Source: Drosophila miranda (lineage: Eukaryota > Arthropoda > Insecta > Diptera > Drosophilidae). Taken from it: a DNA stretch of 64,000 nt. Location: positions 21,098,913-21,162,912 of the forward strand of contig NC_046677.1 of the NCBI RefSeq assembly GCF_003369915.1, written 5' to 3'. Below, piece after piece: positions 38,901 to 49,852 of the stretch (the stretch's first letter is position 1; each line of letters starts with the position of its first letter). Made by a program: the position numbers and the translations under genes. The notes under the pieces were generated by a model. It had not been told where the DNA came from. It searched no databases and saw nothing but the letters and a program-made list of their open reading frames with translations.

Positions 38901-41900
38901 TTTATTATGGGCATAATTTTGCATTCAATTATTGTTTAAAGCACACACAAAAAACCCCTCTTCAATTCATTCAGTTTCCATTGTTTCGGCTATATTTTGC
39001 TCTAGAAAAGTTTTATGAAGAAAATCGTCTTTAACTGACAGATGTTCCCCCTGGAAAAGGTATGAACCCATATGGAGGCTAGAAACGCTGTAGTATCTGA
39101 AATTTATAAGATATTGAGCTGATATTCCATATATTTGTGCACAATGCTCTTATCGACCAATCTATGAAAAATCATCCTGATTGGATAAGTATTAGGCCTG
39201 AAAACAGTAAAATGTATTTGGTATATTTTAGTATCTTTCCAGAAAATCAACCAAAACTTGCAATGTACGTTCTGTGTATTTAGAGATCCTGTAAACTGGA
39301 AACTGTTTTTGGTATTTTCTAGTAATATAAGATTTTAGAGACCCATTTAGATCCATTTTTAATGCACAGTAAAGGCACACGAGTATTTCTGTTAGAGGGC
39401 GACAGCACTTGAGGCGCACACATGGCGTATGCGTAATCGAAAGCAACGCGCATTCATCAAGCATACGAGTACATATATTGTAGCAATGACTGACTGACTG
39501 CTTGATTGACTGACTGACTGACTGACCATTGAACGCAACGCACGAGACTATTTGCACACAACCAAAAACTGTGTATATAATCGTATACGTATATTTTTTT
39601 GTTGTTTTTGCTTATCGCACTCGGTATTTTCTTGTTTATTTTAGAGTTTGGCAGCTAGGCGTGATAATTAACGAGCCGTGATTTAAAAGTCGATTCGCTT
39701 TTAATGTGCATTTCAGATTGCAGTTTTTGGAGGCTGCCCCATACACACACACGCACACTCGCACACTGGCACGCACAAGTCTACATACACTCGAACACAC
39801 ACACTGTGGATTGTATTTGTATAGGCACACGCACTATATAAACATTTAAAGTAATTACGTTGACACGCGACTTGTTTCGAAAACTATTCCGAATTTCAAT
39901 TGATCCGCCTGTCTGTCGGTAGGTCTGTTTTCTCACTTTTCCTTTTCCACCCTTTCCACTTTTATTTGTCGCCTTCTTTCTTTCTTTCGTGATTTGACAG
40001 TTGACAACTTTTTGGGCTTGGGGGCAGCACACGGCGGCTAGTGAGAGCGAGCAGTGCAGGAGTGCGACAGAAAGCGACCGCAACGCCCGAGGGTTGAACT
40101 GAGACTGTGACTGAGGCTGAGACTGAGGCAGAGGTTGAGCGAGCAAGCGAGCAAGCGATCATCGCCGTGTGTTCGGGAGGGGAGAGAGAGAAAAAACAGG
40201 TGAACGATGCAGCCGCGCGACACACTTCTCTGCGAGTGATGGATCTATCTGCAAAGCTCTTGCAAAAGCTCGCTAATTTAAAGCTCTCAACATGTTTCAC
40301 CTAAAGTTTTTATTTGATTCACTCTCCAAAAGTTCGTTCAACTTCGTTCGGGCTGGATATTTTCGGGGGCGCGTCTAAGACGGGCTCTGAAACGTGGGGC
40401 GTGTTTTTGGGGAGTATAAGGTAGATTTAGCCCTAGTTCAGGAGCTTGGTTTAGCACTAGTATGCAAAGCTGTTTTATTAGGTTTAGAAGCTGTACAGTA
40501 GTCGATGAGTCAAAGGTAGACTTTGAGTTGTTCTGGTATTGCTTCGTCCAAGTCCAAACAGCATGTAGATCTTTGTAGTTCAGAGATTAAAACGTTAAGT
40601 AGTTCATGGTTTGGTTATGGGTGCACTTTCTGCAAGTACTGTATGCATAACAGCTGCCGGAACTGCTTTAAAAATTCCCTGCAATTAGCCTTCCAGCGGA
40701 GGTGTGTGCAATGCAAATGCCATACATACTCATATCAAACAAATCAAGCTATTTATTCAAATCGAAAATAATCATATTAATCGATTGATACTACGATTTT
40801 AATTGCTATTGAAATGAACCTCATACTCGTATTTACGTTTATTGTGTACTATAACTGACCTTTGCTTGTTTTTCTCTGTGAATTGTATCATCATGAGGTG
40901 ATCTGAGGTGCGGTGAGATCAGAGAATGAAAAGAGTTGAGACTCAGGAAATCAAATTGAATGCGACTAGCTATTGGAGTGAAAAGGAAATACGAAAATGA
41001 AGACCGTTTGATAATTATAATTTCTCATAGCACTCATAGTTTTTTTTTTTTTTTGCATCAATATCTTAAACAGGCATCTGCTTTACTTATTAAGAATGAT
41101 ATATATTTTTTTTTCACTATTTGCCATCCATTTATTTACTCATATTGAGTAAATGCTTCTGGTGATCCGCAATCATCTCTTATGGGCTCAAAAATAAAAT
41201 TTACAATTTTTAATTTTTTTACTCCAAAACGGTTCTCTAACAACTTATTCAAATTCTTAAAAATATCCTCAGTTTAAAATAAAATTAATTCCTCAATTTT
41301 AAATTAAAACCCACAACCGCCTTTATTTAATTTCCAACAGCCATCGGCAATATTATTTAGCCGACAGTGTGCCACACTAATGTCCCAAAATTACCATGCC
41401 ACCGGCACAGGTAATTAACAAATTTAAAGCATACTTTCGGGCAGTTCATTAAAATACTGCTACCAGCAAGGCGAAAAGGCAATTATTATGTGAACATCGT
41501 GCTTAAAACGAATGAAAAATTAATTAAATGGGCGGAGAATGGGGCGGGGATGGAAGTGCAAATAAATATAAAGTTTTATGAACCAAAAGTAAAAGCAAAA
41601 GTGTGTTCAAAGCTGTCTAATTGCAGAGGAGCATTGCAAGCAAAAAATTGAAATGAATGAATGGGTGCTGGTGTGCCCCAACAAATGTTTCCCTGTTATC
41701 TCAACAGTGCGCAACGCAAACACTGTTATCGGTTGAATCTCATAAGAGAACGAGAGAGAGAGAGAGAGAGAGAGAGGAAGCACTGAAGACCAGAGAGTGA
41801 AAAATAGCGAGCGAGCAATCCGCCGGTAGATTTCTTTCCCTCTGCATTGCTTTAATGTTAAGAATTTTACTGTTACAATAACAACAAAAAGAACAGTTTT

Positions 41901-44900
41901 AATACCCTGTAATCAGGTAGGACAAGGGTGGAGCATACTATATCGTACATTTATGTAACAAGCAGAAGGTTTCTGAGGATTTATGGAGGAAGGAAAATTT
42001 TTTTATTTAAAATTGATCATTGACAGAATTTGCATTTAACAAATCAGAATAAAGGGCATCTCATAGTCTAAATATTGCCAGTGGCATTCCTATCTATTTC
42101 GCCTCTTTTTTGTTTCGTGTTTCGGCTTTTATCAACGCAGAGAAATTTTAAAATCAAAGAGCAAGTAAACAAAGCCAAAAAGATTACCTAGTGCGTGACG
42201 TTCGGCTGCTTAGTGACCTCAAAGAAATACGACACACGTATACGTACATAGTCGTACAAATATATGTATATATGTATACTCGTAGCATCTGTACATACTA
42301 TATCTAATTAGAGGCGCCGCTGTTGACAGGAGGGGGCCATAAGAGCTAAAGAAAATAACATTAGAAAATCGTACAAGAAATTACATTTGAGGGGCACATT
42401 TCTGCCGATTGTTTGATGGATTTGCTCATTATTTTCATCGATTGTTTGATGGATTTAGAAACCTTTCTAAAGATTGGGGAATGTGTGCGTGACGTGCAGC
42501 GAATTCCAACAGATGTTCAAATATTTATTGATAACTTTCAATTGGATTTTATAGGTGTCTATTTTAATGGAAAGTCAACCATTTTTCGCGTCTATCTTCG
42601 TCAAATAAATGTGTGTCAATCAGACAAGGATTTCTTTGATAACTTTTATACAAAAAAAAAAAAGACCTTCCGCTTGGCCCTAATTACAAAAAAGAACAAA
42701 CCGACGAGCATGCGATCTGTCGTCACGCAGAGTGTCGTGCTCGGGGGCGCACGACCATACAGACCGTCAGGCGGACAGGCGTACGACAGACCCCTCTCTC
42801 ATTTATAATACTATACATCCACTGCCCGCCCTATCTCTTGTCACCTTCATTAACTTCCAACAGCCCAAAGCCGTCGTTGATTGTTTTATGCGACCCAAAG
42901 ATCAAAAGAGACCCCAACGACATGTGGGCGTGTGATCTGTTGCTTTTTCGACAACGGATGAGATCCGATGGGCGTGCGCATCTGAATTATTGCGGATTTG
43001 ATCTCTGAGCTCACAAAGAAAAAAAATACATAAAAATGCGATAGAATGGCAGGAACGTTCAAGAATCTCTGGTTAGATATTGGAAAAACTATTACAGTTT
43101 TAACAGATTGTGCAAATGTTTTGAGCAAAACTTAACACATGTTTCAATCCTTTTTCTTAAAGATCGTTGAAATGACAGCACAATGATTGATGATATAGTG
43201 ATCGGATGTTGCAAAAACTGTGAGAAATAGTGCTCTGAAACTGGTTTCTGATTCAGCAATTTGTAATTTGTGTACAAAGTCGCAAACAGATCTTTACAAA
43301 CTCTGAGAATATTCAGCATAAAAGCTACAGATGGTACCTCTGTACAAAAAGTATACCAAAGACTATTGAATATTTGATAAAAACAAATTCGCATGGCAAA
43401 AAATATTCCTTCAAGTATAATAATTTCCTAATTGTGTTAATCCAATCAAACACGAATAAACTCCGAAATAAAATCTAACCAAAATGAGAGAAAATTCAGT
43501 TAGCAACTCCCCCAAAAGACTGGCTGTCAGGGGGTTCTGTTCTGCGTTAACTTGAATTTTACTTTTATTTTGGTTCAGCGGTCAAATCGGTCAAAAGATT
43601 CGCCAAGAACAAAAAGATTCGCCAGCAAAAAATCCCAATGAATTATACATCAAGAATGTATAGCAAAAAACAAAAACAGAAATTTTGGTGACTATAAAAT
43701 GTGCGAGCAAGTGACTTACATACATACATACATAAAAGATATGCAAAATGCAAAACAAAAAATTAAAAAAAATAATAATAATAAAAAAAAATTAACTGAA
43801 AAAATCCTCTTGAAAATTAATAAAAACAGAAATGGACTAAAAATAAAGACAAAACCAAAACAGAGAAGGAAACAAAGAGAAAACAAAACGAAACGAAATA
43901 TAAATAAACAAAACCCGACACAGAAAAGCTAGCTTTAGGGGAGACGAAGCTGCAGATACCCTTCGAGATCGGTCGTTCCTAAGGATCATGGCTTGTTCAC
44001 TTGGTCATTCACCAATATGATCGTCGGTTTCCAAGACCGACCAATGATCCTTCGTTCGATCTTTGCACAGTAAGCTAGAGATTGTTGAATTCAATTCGAG
44101 TATCTTCAGTAACAAGAACATTTTGTTTCACAAAGACTTCGCTTCAATATGATATAGTGATTCGATCTTGTCGGTTCTTACCTACATGTATAGGTCGTGG
44201 ATCAATGAGATAGTCTGGTAGAGTTTCATCCAGATAGGTTTTAAACTAAGAGACAGACGCGAATATATAAATTCTTAGACGGTCCCTCTCTGCATTGCAA
44301 ATATACATATATCTGCCGAAAATCCATAGTACCCTCTGTGAGCGTATAAATGCTGAAATAAATTCGCGAAAACCAGTTTGTGTCGGTTACAGAATGCTGA
44401 GAAAAATCTTTCGAGGCACACTTTTCGCATATTTTCAGAGGCAGCAGCACGTGCTTTCTGGCCAGGCAGATGGGGCAAGGTGTCCGCGAAGGGGCGTGTG
44501 CCAGAAGTTTTAAACAATTATTGGGACTATCGAAAATTTCTCATACACACACACACACAAAATATATATACTAATATATGTATGTATATATAGAAGATCG
44601 CCTGATTGCCAGTGGAAAATTTTTCATTCGAAATACAAATATTTCTAAGATTATTTTTTGGAAAAAACATTTTCCGATCGCACAAGTGGATCATAAAAAA
44701 ATTCCTTTAAATTAAAATTTATGCCTCTAGTTTTTGTGTTTTTTTTTTTTTTTTTGCTTTGCCTAAAACATAATTTCATTTGGCATTAAATAGCAAAACA
44801 AAAACGTATTTTCCTAAGGGGTTGCACGTCAGCGGGGTAAGAATTGGGGAAGAATATTCTGTTTCCATTTCGCTTGCGTAAGCAAAAATGTTATTATTGC

Positions 44901-47900
44901 TAACAAACAACAAATAAATTCTCGACTTTAAGCCATCAAAATGATTATTTCTATCTGAGTTGTTGCTGCAGATGGCACGTGGCCTGTGCGACACGGAAAA
45001 TACCACCAAAATATATCTACATATAGATATTTAAAATTAGCCAACGATGTACGACTATAGATAGATAGATACTATATATGTACGCTTCACAGATGCGATT
45101 GATCATGCTAGTTGACAGCCATCAGAGTCTTTTATTGGGTATCTGTTGTATTTCGTCTGTGGAGTGTTCTGTTTTGTTCATATTTTGCATTAAGTCAATT
45201 ATTGAACACATTTAACATTCAATTAATCCAAGTAAACTTCTTCGTACGATTCTTATCAAGGCTTTCAAGACAAATACACTCCAGGAACCTTTTTTATGGT
45301 ATCTATTCAGTTAGTTCATATTTCCAACAGACATACATATGTATGTGTATAGGGTTTGCGCATAAGAACTTTTTATGATTCCATTAAGAAGGGAATCCTT
45401 CATAAACCACTAAATTATATGGAAATTCTTTAGTTTCCTTTTCTGAAATTTCTTTCAACATATCTTGTAAATTCTTCGAACAATCAGTGATCCATAGTCT
45501 AATATTTTTAACATTATCATTGTTTTATTCCTTGTTTTATTTGAATTCATTTTATATTGTCAGACATCCATCAAAATATATACATATTTTAGCATATCTG
45601 CAACGCATATTCTTCTTGTTAAATTTAAGCGAAAATAAATACAAAATGCTGACGCCCCCAAAAATTTCCTGTGGAATAACATATTTTATCGCATTATTCC
45701 ATTCCCAATCACATGCTCAGCAGCAGATTTAAATTGGGGGAAAAAACTTTTATCAGAAAGCCAGAAAACATAAGCAGAAAACCACAACAGGAGGAGGCAA
45801 AAGTGATGATGAAAATTGCATTTATTTATAAACAAATTAATTGGATGCCGGCCAAGAGTACCATAAAAACGTGAATATTTTTATTTGTTTGCCCACTCAC
45901 AGCGGTCCCCGATCCACGATCCCCGAGAGAGAGAATCATCTGTGGAATCTTGGTGTCTATGTGTGCATCAAATATTAAATCTTACTTATGAAATATAGAT
46001 AATATCGAAAAAGTATAGACCCAATGGAAATTCTAGTCAACCTACGCAGTGCCTCAAAGGGAACCCGTGGCGTGATTTTCTTCGAATAATAAATTTTCAT
46101 TGGTTCGTTTCGCAAAGAACAAATTTCTTCCATATAATTCCATATATAATTGGGTTTTATCCATTTATCCATATGCACACACTCGTAATGGAACTGTGTG
46201 TGCACAAGGCTCATTATTTTGTAAATCAAAATCAAGGCCAATCTCGATGTCGATGTCGACAGGCGTCGCGAGGGAGGAATTCTGGCGTTATGGTTCCTAG
46301 GGGATATGGGAATACGTGGAGGATGGAGACGGTAGAGTGCCCCACTAATGGTTCGATTGGCTGGGATCGCCTGATTGCATTTGGAATTGAAATTGCATTT
46401 AGTGGCTTTTGCCATTTGGCATTCTGACAAGCGCGTTAGCCCACAGCGAGGGTGGTACGAGCAGTTACTTATGAAGGCGGAAATTCTTGGAAAAACTCGA
46501 AGAAGAGAGCCAGTGTGTACTCAATCGGGAAAGTTCTCTTGAGCTGATGCGTGTATTTTTAGTATTTTTATCCACTTAAACGATGTTGCAGTATATTTTC
46601 TGTATTTTCATCCCATCAAACATTTTAGTGTAGTATTTTGTATTAGTAAATGCAGTATGCAGTAAATTCAGTATTTTAATTTTCAGTCTTTGTGTCCGCT
46701 CTAGCGATATTTTGGTATATTTGTAGTATTTGTATGCTGTCAAATCTCTTGGCATAGTACTTTTATTTAGTAGATTCAGTTTTCTTTTTAGTATTTAATA
46801 TTAATTAGAATCTCTTATGGAGGAATATGTTATTCTAGTTAGAGATGTCTTATCTTAATGATCTTTAAAAACATTCATGATGGTTGGTCAGGCTTTTCGG
46901 ATCCCAAACAAGTAAAAGTATCCCCATCGCTATCTTCATTCTGCAATAAGACTTCCCTAACCCAAGACCCTTCTTTCGCCTCTCTTTCGAACCAATACTA
47001 AATCAAATCATACGAGTACGAGTACAAGTATATTCAATATCCATATTCATTCGCCCCACCATAAACCATAATCGAATGCAGCGTAAACAGAATTTTTGTA
47101 AAGCTGTTAAACGTAATTGGCTTTGATGGCATAACTCGCATGGAAATGCATCGAATTTGCAGTTTTTCTGGCAATCATAAGACGCAATTATATATCACTT
47201 TTGCTTTGGTTTTGCTATATATCGATAAACATGTGCAGATACATATCCATATATGTACCTATGTATGTATCTATTTGTCAATATTATTGTTTGTACAATT
47301 TGGGTCAACACTTGTTGGTGTCTTGTACCCTTTTCGAATCGTGTTATTTCCGAGATTGATAAGCTTTCGATTGTTTGATGTTTGGTTTAAGTGCGGAAAT
47401 CCTCGGACACTGTTCACTGTGTAAATAAGGTTCGAGCAAGGGCAGAAATTTCGTTGTAAAAATCACATGTAAATTGCAATTTGCATTTTCAAAGAAAAAT
47501 AAACAGAAATAATTCCATTTTCTGAAGGAAATTCTGATTGAAGAGCGAGAAGCGTAAACAAAAAGGAAAATTTACTTGAGGCACTTGTAGGGCAGACACA
47601 AAGCGATACTCTATAAACATAGAGGGTTTTCAGTATGATTTAAATATAATTTAAACAAAGTAGTCATCACTGATGCAGATTCTGGGACATTCAGACTATT
47701 CTGGACTGCTCAAATCCGGTTTATGGTGAATCCTTTTCAAATATAGCTTTGTTCCGAAAGACATTTATTTATTCGCTACTCGAGGGAAAGGACAAAATCC
47801 GAATAAAACCTCTAGATCTGGCAAGACTTTGTTTTTGTATATGGTGTTTTCCCGGATGGTTGATTGGTTCCTCTGGTTCTCAAAGAATTTTCACTCATTT

Positions 47901-49852
47901 AATATTCGGTTCATAAATACATTTGAAAATGGTTCGTATAAGGTCTAAAGAAGGGTGCTCGATTCCAAGCCAACATCATGTCTCATAAGTGTAATCTGCT
48001 CATATCTTTCATTCCTCAGGATTGCGTTTCATACCCACTGGAAATGAGTTTATCATCCTTTTTTGTACCAGTTCATGTTCAGCTAAATTAAAACCAACAG
48101 GAAATTGCTTAAGAAATCATAGGATAACTATTCTCCTTGTTCCCGTTCGATTAGGGACATTTCTTTCCATATAATCCAATACGAAATCCCGTCATTTATT
48201 TAAACTTTTTCGTTAACTGTACGACTCTGTATTTAAATGAAATATTTTTCTGCCCTGGGCGATGTTTACACAGAGCACAGAGCGGACTGCATTAATTTGA
48301 CAGGCGGTTGCCGTCGGTTTCTTCATAAATAACTATAAATATTTGAATTTTATTTCATTTTACGCTTGCGTGCTGTAATAGCCACCAAAATCACAAAAAA
48401 AAAACTGCAAAGAAACTGCTGGTCCGAGAGATCTCTCGAAATGGTTCTCCAGCGAGAAATAAACCCGTTGGGCTTTCTGGCTTGGGGGCAGTCGACTGCA
48501 GAGTGGAAATATTATTATTGCCTTTGATTATTTTTGCAAATGCCTATAATTAATTTATATCTGTATTTGTTTGTTTGATTTTTGTTTTCTGCTCTTCTGA
48601 TTAATGTACTCTAATTTTGCCCGAAACGCAATTAAAAAGAAAACAAATATTCCTTTCGGGAAAGATATAAATTAAAATTGTTCCCACACAATAACAAAAG
48701 AACATGTGCTCGAGGATCGTCTGTGGATCATATGATACGTGTGAATCTTTGGCGTGGGCACTACCTTCAGGTACCTGAAGAATCGCTGAAATATACGACC
48801 TCTTGAGGCGATTTTTTTGTTTTTGCACTAAGTTTTCCCAAAATAATCATTTAATTTTAATCACCAATTGTTTTTTGGCTTTTATTGGGATTTATGTCTT
48901 GTTTATTTGCATCAATTATTATTTATATCTTTTGCATTTGTAAACAAAAAAAGATATAAAATTGATGAGAGGAAGTGAAAGGGCTATCATAATTTCAATG
49001 ATTCCGAAATTGTTTTTCGTTATTGTTATCCATAGAAATTTGTATTTATTTACAAGCAAATTTGTTAAGAATTGTCCATAATAAATGTAGCCTCTTGATA
49101 CAAGTCCCAATCGGTAGTATAGAGTCACGATAATCACGAGATAAGCCTCATCAATAAACATCTCAAGTTCTTCATACTCTGATAATCCAAATCGTAATAC
49201 TTATGTATGCAGTATGGAACCTTCACGAATTTCTTCGCGCGCTCCACAGTATTTTTATCCGAAGGCTCCAGGCAGTACACACACACACACACATGTGCAA
49301 ATGTAAAGTACGACACCAATCATCAGAAATGTGGGCGCAAAAATAATCAAAACCCGACCCGTGATGCCGAAAGATGAGATGACACGAGCCACACGGCTCC
49401 GATGCAAATACATCGGAAACACTTTCAGTGGGCAAACGGCCAGAACAGATCCTCTCGCACTTGATGTCGTCTTGGAATCTGTTTCACACCTCGTTAAAAT
49501 CTCAGTAACCTTTTTCAAGTCTTTTTTCAAACATGACCTAATTTTTTAGAGCACGACCTTTCCCAGGTGCCAGAAAGATGCACAAGCGTGCGTGGACGCA
49601 GCTGTGTGATCTATTTGTGGCCCGAGAATGCAAAAACAAATTTTTAAAAGCCCCCAGAAATATGGATATTATATAAAAACCAAAAAGAAGACTTTACTTA
49701 CCGGTTGGCTTGGGCAGATTGTAAAAGTCAAGGGTTTTAATTTCCGAGGTCTCGACATGCGGCGCAAACCCCTCGTACAGATCGCTCTCCTCCACAATGC
49801 CGCTCAATTTGTCGGCCTGTGCAGAGGCGTCTCCACTCCGATGGTATGGCAT
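16433..49852 (-). CDS. sky: Skywalker, TBC/TLDc-domain Rab GTPase regulator (whole gene span)
   Basis: Constitutive coding exons in transcription order: 49852-49702, 29444-29242, 29174-28970, 20992-20868, 20789-20461, 20397-20226, 17100-16942, 16878-16658, 16574-16433. All junctions are GT-AG with consistent phases and give 568 aa. A cassette exon (18497-18411) adds 29 aa, and an alternative first exon (33283-33118) replaces residues 1-50 with 55 others. Residues about 55-370 are the TBC domain; about 400-568 are the TLDc domain (LWSWLPVRITMYQPV, YFGTGETFLFSLYPE, GEGQAIWMDENIRFGKT, ending EVYGFVGI). The basic residues known in fly Sky to bind phosphoinositides fall at K75, R79, K277, R281 and R335. 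The TBC glutamine-finger site reads YSP (170-172). Known role: fly ortholog of human TBC1D24, acting on Rab35 in endosomal sorting of synaptic vesicles at nerve terminals. The first intron is 20.3 kb. Confidence 0.95.
16658..16878 (-). CDS. sky: sky exon 8 (TLDc core)
   Basis: Acceptor ATCGCAG|GTC, donor GGAGG|GTAAGT. It encodes 73 residues (VFGAYCSSRWFERN... to ...DSKMITIGG) plus two bases. It contains the TLDc hallmark YFGTGETFLFSL. Phase 0 in, phase 2 out. Confidence 0.94.
16942..17100 (-). CDS. sky: sky exon 7 (TLDc start)
   Basis: Acceptor CCTTTAG|TTA, donor GAG|GTACGT. It encodes 53 residues (LFTLWSWLPVRITMYQ... to ...MIKTCNNE), the beginning of the TLDc domain. Phase 0 on both sides. 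Confidence 0.94.
17101..18410 (-). other. sky: sky intron between exons 6b and 7
   Basis: It contains a (CAG)n-like run near 17.47 kb and A/T tracts. No embedded gene recognised. Confidence 0.7.
18411..18497 (-). CDS. sky: sky exon 6b, predicted 87-nt cassette exon
   Basis: A GC-richer island in AT-rich intron with acceptor ATATATAG|GGC and strong donor GAT|GTAAGT. It is open for 29 codons (GEKSPGHRAIAMGVYP... to ...VCKNED), with phase 0 on both sides, matching exons 6 and 7. Inclusion adds 29 residues between the TBC and TLDc domains without shifting the frame. The pyrimidine tract before the acceptor is weak, which suits regulated splicing. Splicing itself is inferred. Confidence 0.72.
18498..20225 (-). 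other. sky: sky intron between exons 6 and 6b
   Basis: AT-rich, with a perfect TATCGATA (DREF/BEAF-type) palindrome at 19383-19390. No gene recognised. Confidence 0.7.
20226..20397 (-). CDS. sky: sky exon 6 (TBC to TLDc linker)
   Basis: Acceptor TTTTGCAG|T, donor GAG|GTATGT. It encodes residues 338-395 (STQYISRIFIKTEML... to ...SHTLTIRE). It is rich in Ser, Lys and Arg (KSRSSDNLPTSQSQ), a likely flexible or phosphorylated linker. Phase 2 in, phase 0 out. Confidence 0.92.
20461..20789 (-). CDS. sky: sky exon 5 (TBC C-terminal half)
   Basis: Acceptor AAATAG|AAA, donor GAG|GTATGG. It encodes residues 229-337 (KSAISYFQRICPG... to ...AAFSIRGL) plus two bases of Ser338. It contains the MDWCWWILAGLPF core helix and K277, R281 and R335 of the phosphoinositide pocket. 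Phase 0 in, phase 2 out. Confidence 0.94.
20868..20992 (-). CDS. sky: sky exon 4 (TBC domain)
   Basis: Acceptor CTTTGCAG|AG, donor ACG|GTAAGC. It completes Glu187 and encodes residues 188-228 (EEAYMCLAGLVGSKEK... to ...IAKKHT). It follows an 8-kb intron. Phase 1 in, phase 0 out. Confidence 0.93.
25272..25494. repeat. Tandem duplication, about 109 bp and 115 bp copies
   Basis: Copies at 25272-25379 and 25380-25494 share nearly all bases, including CTTCCTTAAGCGAAACCTTA and GCTCTGCGGCCGAGA. Length differs mainly in the CT-rich tract. High identity implies a recent duplication. Confidence 0.9.
26359..26608 (-). pseudogene. Decayed kinesin-13-like motor fragment
   Basis: On the - strand one frame reads VDLQRFLVSHNFRFDRIFDE, matching the kinesin-13 block whose consensus is VDL-[TK]K[YF]LE-x-[HQ]-x-FRFDYAFDE. 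After a frameshift a second frame reads IIEREFRAK and SDVFRILKEPK, resembling the IFERG and RDVF-LK-P blocks farther along the same motor. The P-loop region between them is missing, and a stop lies just upstream. It sits within a sky intron, 56 bases from the MITE at 26665. The family call is from memory of kinesin-13 motifs; a chance resemblance is not fully excluded. Confidence 0.5.
26665..26812. mobile_element. 148-bp MITE, Tc1/mariner-type (pogo-like) with TA target duplication
   Basis: Terminal inverted repeats CAGTCGAACTTCCGTA and TATGGAAGTTCGACTG (15 of 16 complementary) are flanked on both sides by TA. The interior has no coding capacity and carries further short inverted pieces (TATAACAAAT and TATAACGACTT). 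Size, TA duplication and the CAG start fit non-autonomous Tc1/mariner elements; the pogo-like placement is an inference from the terminal bases. Confidence 0.85.
28970..29174 (-). CDS. sky: sky exon 3 (TBC domain)
   Basis: Acceptor CTCCTAG|GTC, donor TCGG|GTAAGT. It encodes residues 119-186 (VFGTTELSEKPIML... to ...LLHFMS). The position of the usual TBC YxQ catalytic motif reads YSP (170-172), as expected for this divergent TBC family. Phase 0 in, phase 1 out. Confidence 0.93.
29242..29444 (-). CDS. sky: sky exon 2 (TBC N-terminus)
   Basis: Acceptor TTTACAG|GC, donor CAG|GTAAAT. It encodes residues 51-118 (GKEPALRSYTEIQQ... to ...WEMVHQ), including K75 and R79 of the cationic lipid pocket and the RAQLWPML segment. 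Phase 1 in, phase 0 out; shared by both first exons. Confidence 0.93.
29445..33117 (-). other. sky: sky intron between exon 1b and exon 2
   Basis: AT-rich DNA with the A46 tract at 29918 and a TATCGATA palindrome at 30385-30392. No nested gene recognised. Confidence 0.75.
29918..29963. repeat. Poly(A) tract, 46 bases
   Basis: An uninterrupted A46 on the + strand. It could be the tail of a retroposed copy inserted on +, a slippage expansion, or an assembly artefact. An AATAAA lies roughly 45 bases upstream, farther than usual for a processed tail. Confidence 0.9.
33118..33283 (-). CDS. sky: sky exon 1b, predicted alternative first coding exon
   Basis: An ATG in strong context (AAAAAAAG before ATGG) opens 55 codons (MVGKVFGLKDLEQF... 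to ...CWQLSP) and ends at CAG|GTAATA in phase 1, exactly the phase required by exon 2. The segment has coding-like composition inside AT-rich intron. It would replace residues 1-50 of exon 1a. The encoded segment is acidic/hydrophobic in part (VDPECEKFFELPLFIAASS). No in-frame stop was found in the short CAGAAAC-rich leader examined upstream, so the leader could extend the frame. Expression is inferred, not shown. Confidence 0.72.
33284..34880 (-). promoter_or_regulatory. sky: Putative alternative sky promoter and leader region
   Basis: Upstream of exon 1b the sequence has a CAGAAAC-rich leader, then GC-rich GAGAG/CTCTC-rich DNA around 33.8-34.2 and 34.5-34.8 kb unlike the surrounding AT-rich intron. 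GAGA-type motifs are common at fly promoters. No start site can be fixed. Confidence 0.35.
34036..34138. repeat. Imperfect direct repeat with GCGAGCGCGTAAA core, spacing about 58 bp
   Basis: Copies at 34036-34078 and 34094-34138 share AGAGTGCAA, CGAGCGCGTAAA, AAGCTT and CGCGCAT/TGCGCAT in the same order. Confidence 0.7.
41752..41776. repeat. (GA)n microsatellite
   Basis: Twelve GA dinucleotides inside the sky first intron. Confidence 0.9.
43967..44061. repeat. GATC-rich inverted repeat
   Basis: AAGGATCATGG at 43981 pairs with CCAATGATCCTT at 44041, and GATCG at 43967 pairs with CGATC at 44057, leaving a loop of about 50 bases. It may be a decayed transposon piece. Confidence 0.5.
49702..49852 (-). 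CDS. sky: sky exon 1a, first coding exon (long-intron start)
   Basis: It encodes residues 1-50 (MPYHRSGDASAQ... to ...DFYNLPKPT) plus one base, then splices at G|GTAAGT (phase 1). An open frame continues upstream of this ATG but has no earlier ATG in view; the residue numbering of the lipid-binding site confirms this start. It joins exon 2, whose first two bases complete Gly51. Confidence 0.9.

Larger units (their letters stand above)
34881..49701 (-). other. sky: Large 5' intron of sky
   Basis: About 14.8 kb of intron between exon 1a and the alternative promoter zone. It contains simple repeats, a GA-rich block near 40.0-40.2 kb, (GA)n at 41752, an inverted repeat near 44.0 kb and A/T-rich tracts near 35.4 and 46.6 kb. 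No intact nested gene was recognised. Confidence 0.6.

Noticed and set aside
40523..40771. Cysteine-rich open frame on + (CTFCKYCMHNSCRNC)
   Set aside because: Starts from a TTG codon, cysteine spacing fits no known domain, and there is no splice support.
42413..42808. Open frame of 131 codons on + (MMDLLIIFIDCLMDLE...)
   Set aside because: Plausible-looking peptide but no known motif; it ends in unrelated composition and open frames of this size occur by chance many times here.
49255..49530. Hydrophobic open frame on - just below sky exon 1a
   Set aside because: No ATG at the start, overlapping open frames on both strands, and a CA/TG simple repeat inside; considered as a decayed membrane-protein fragment but no family was recognised.
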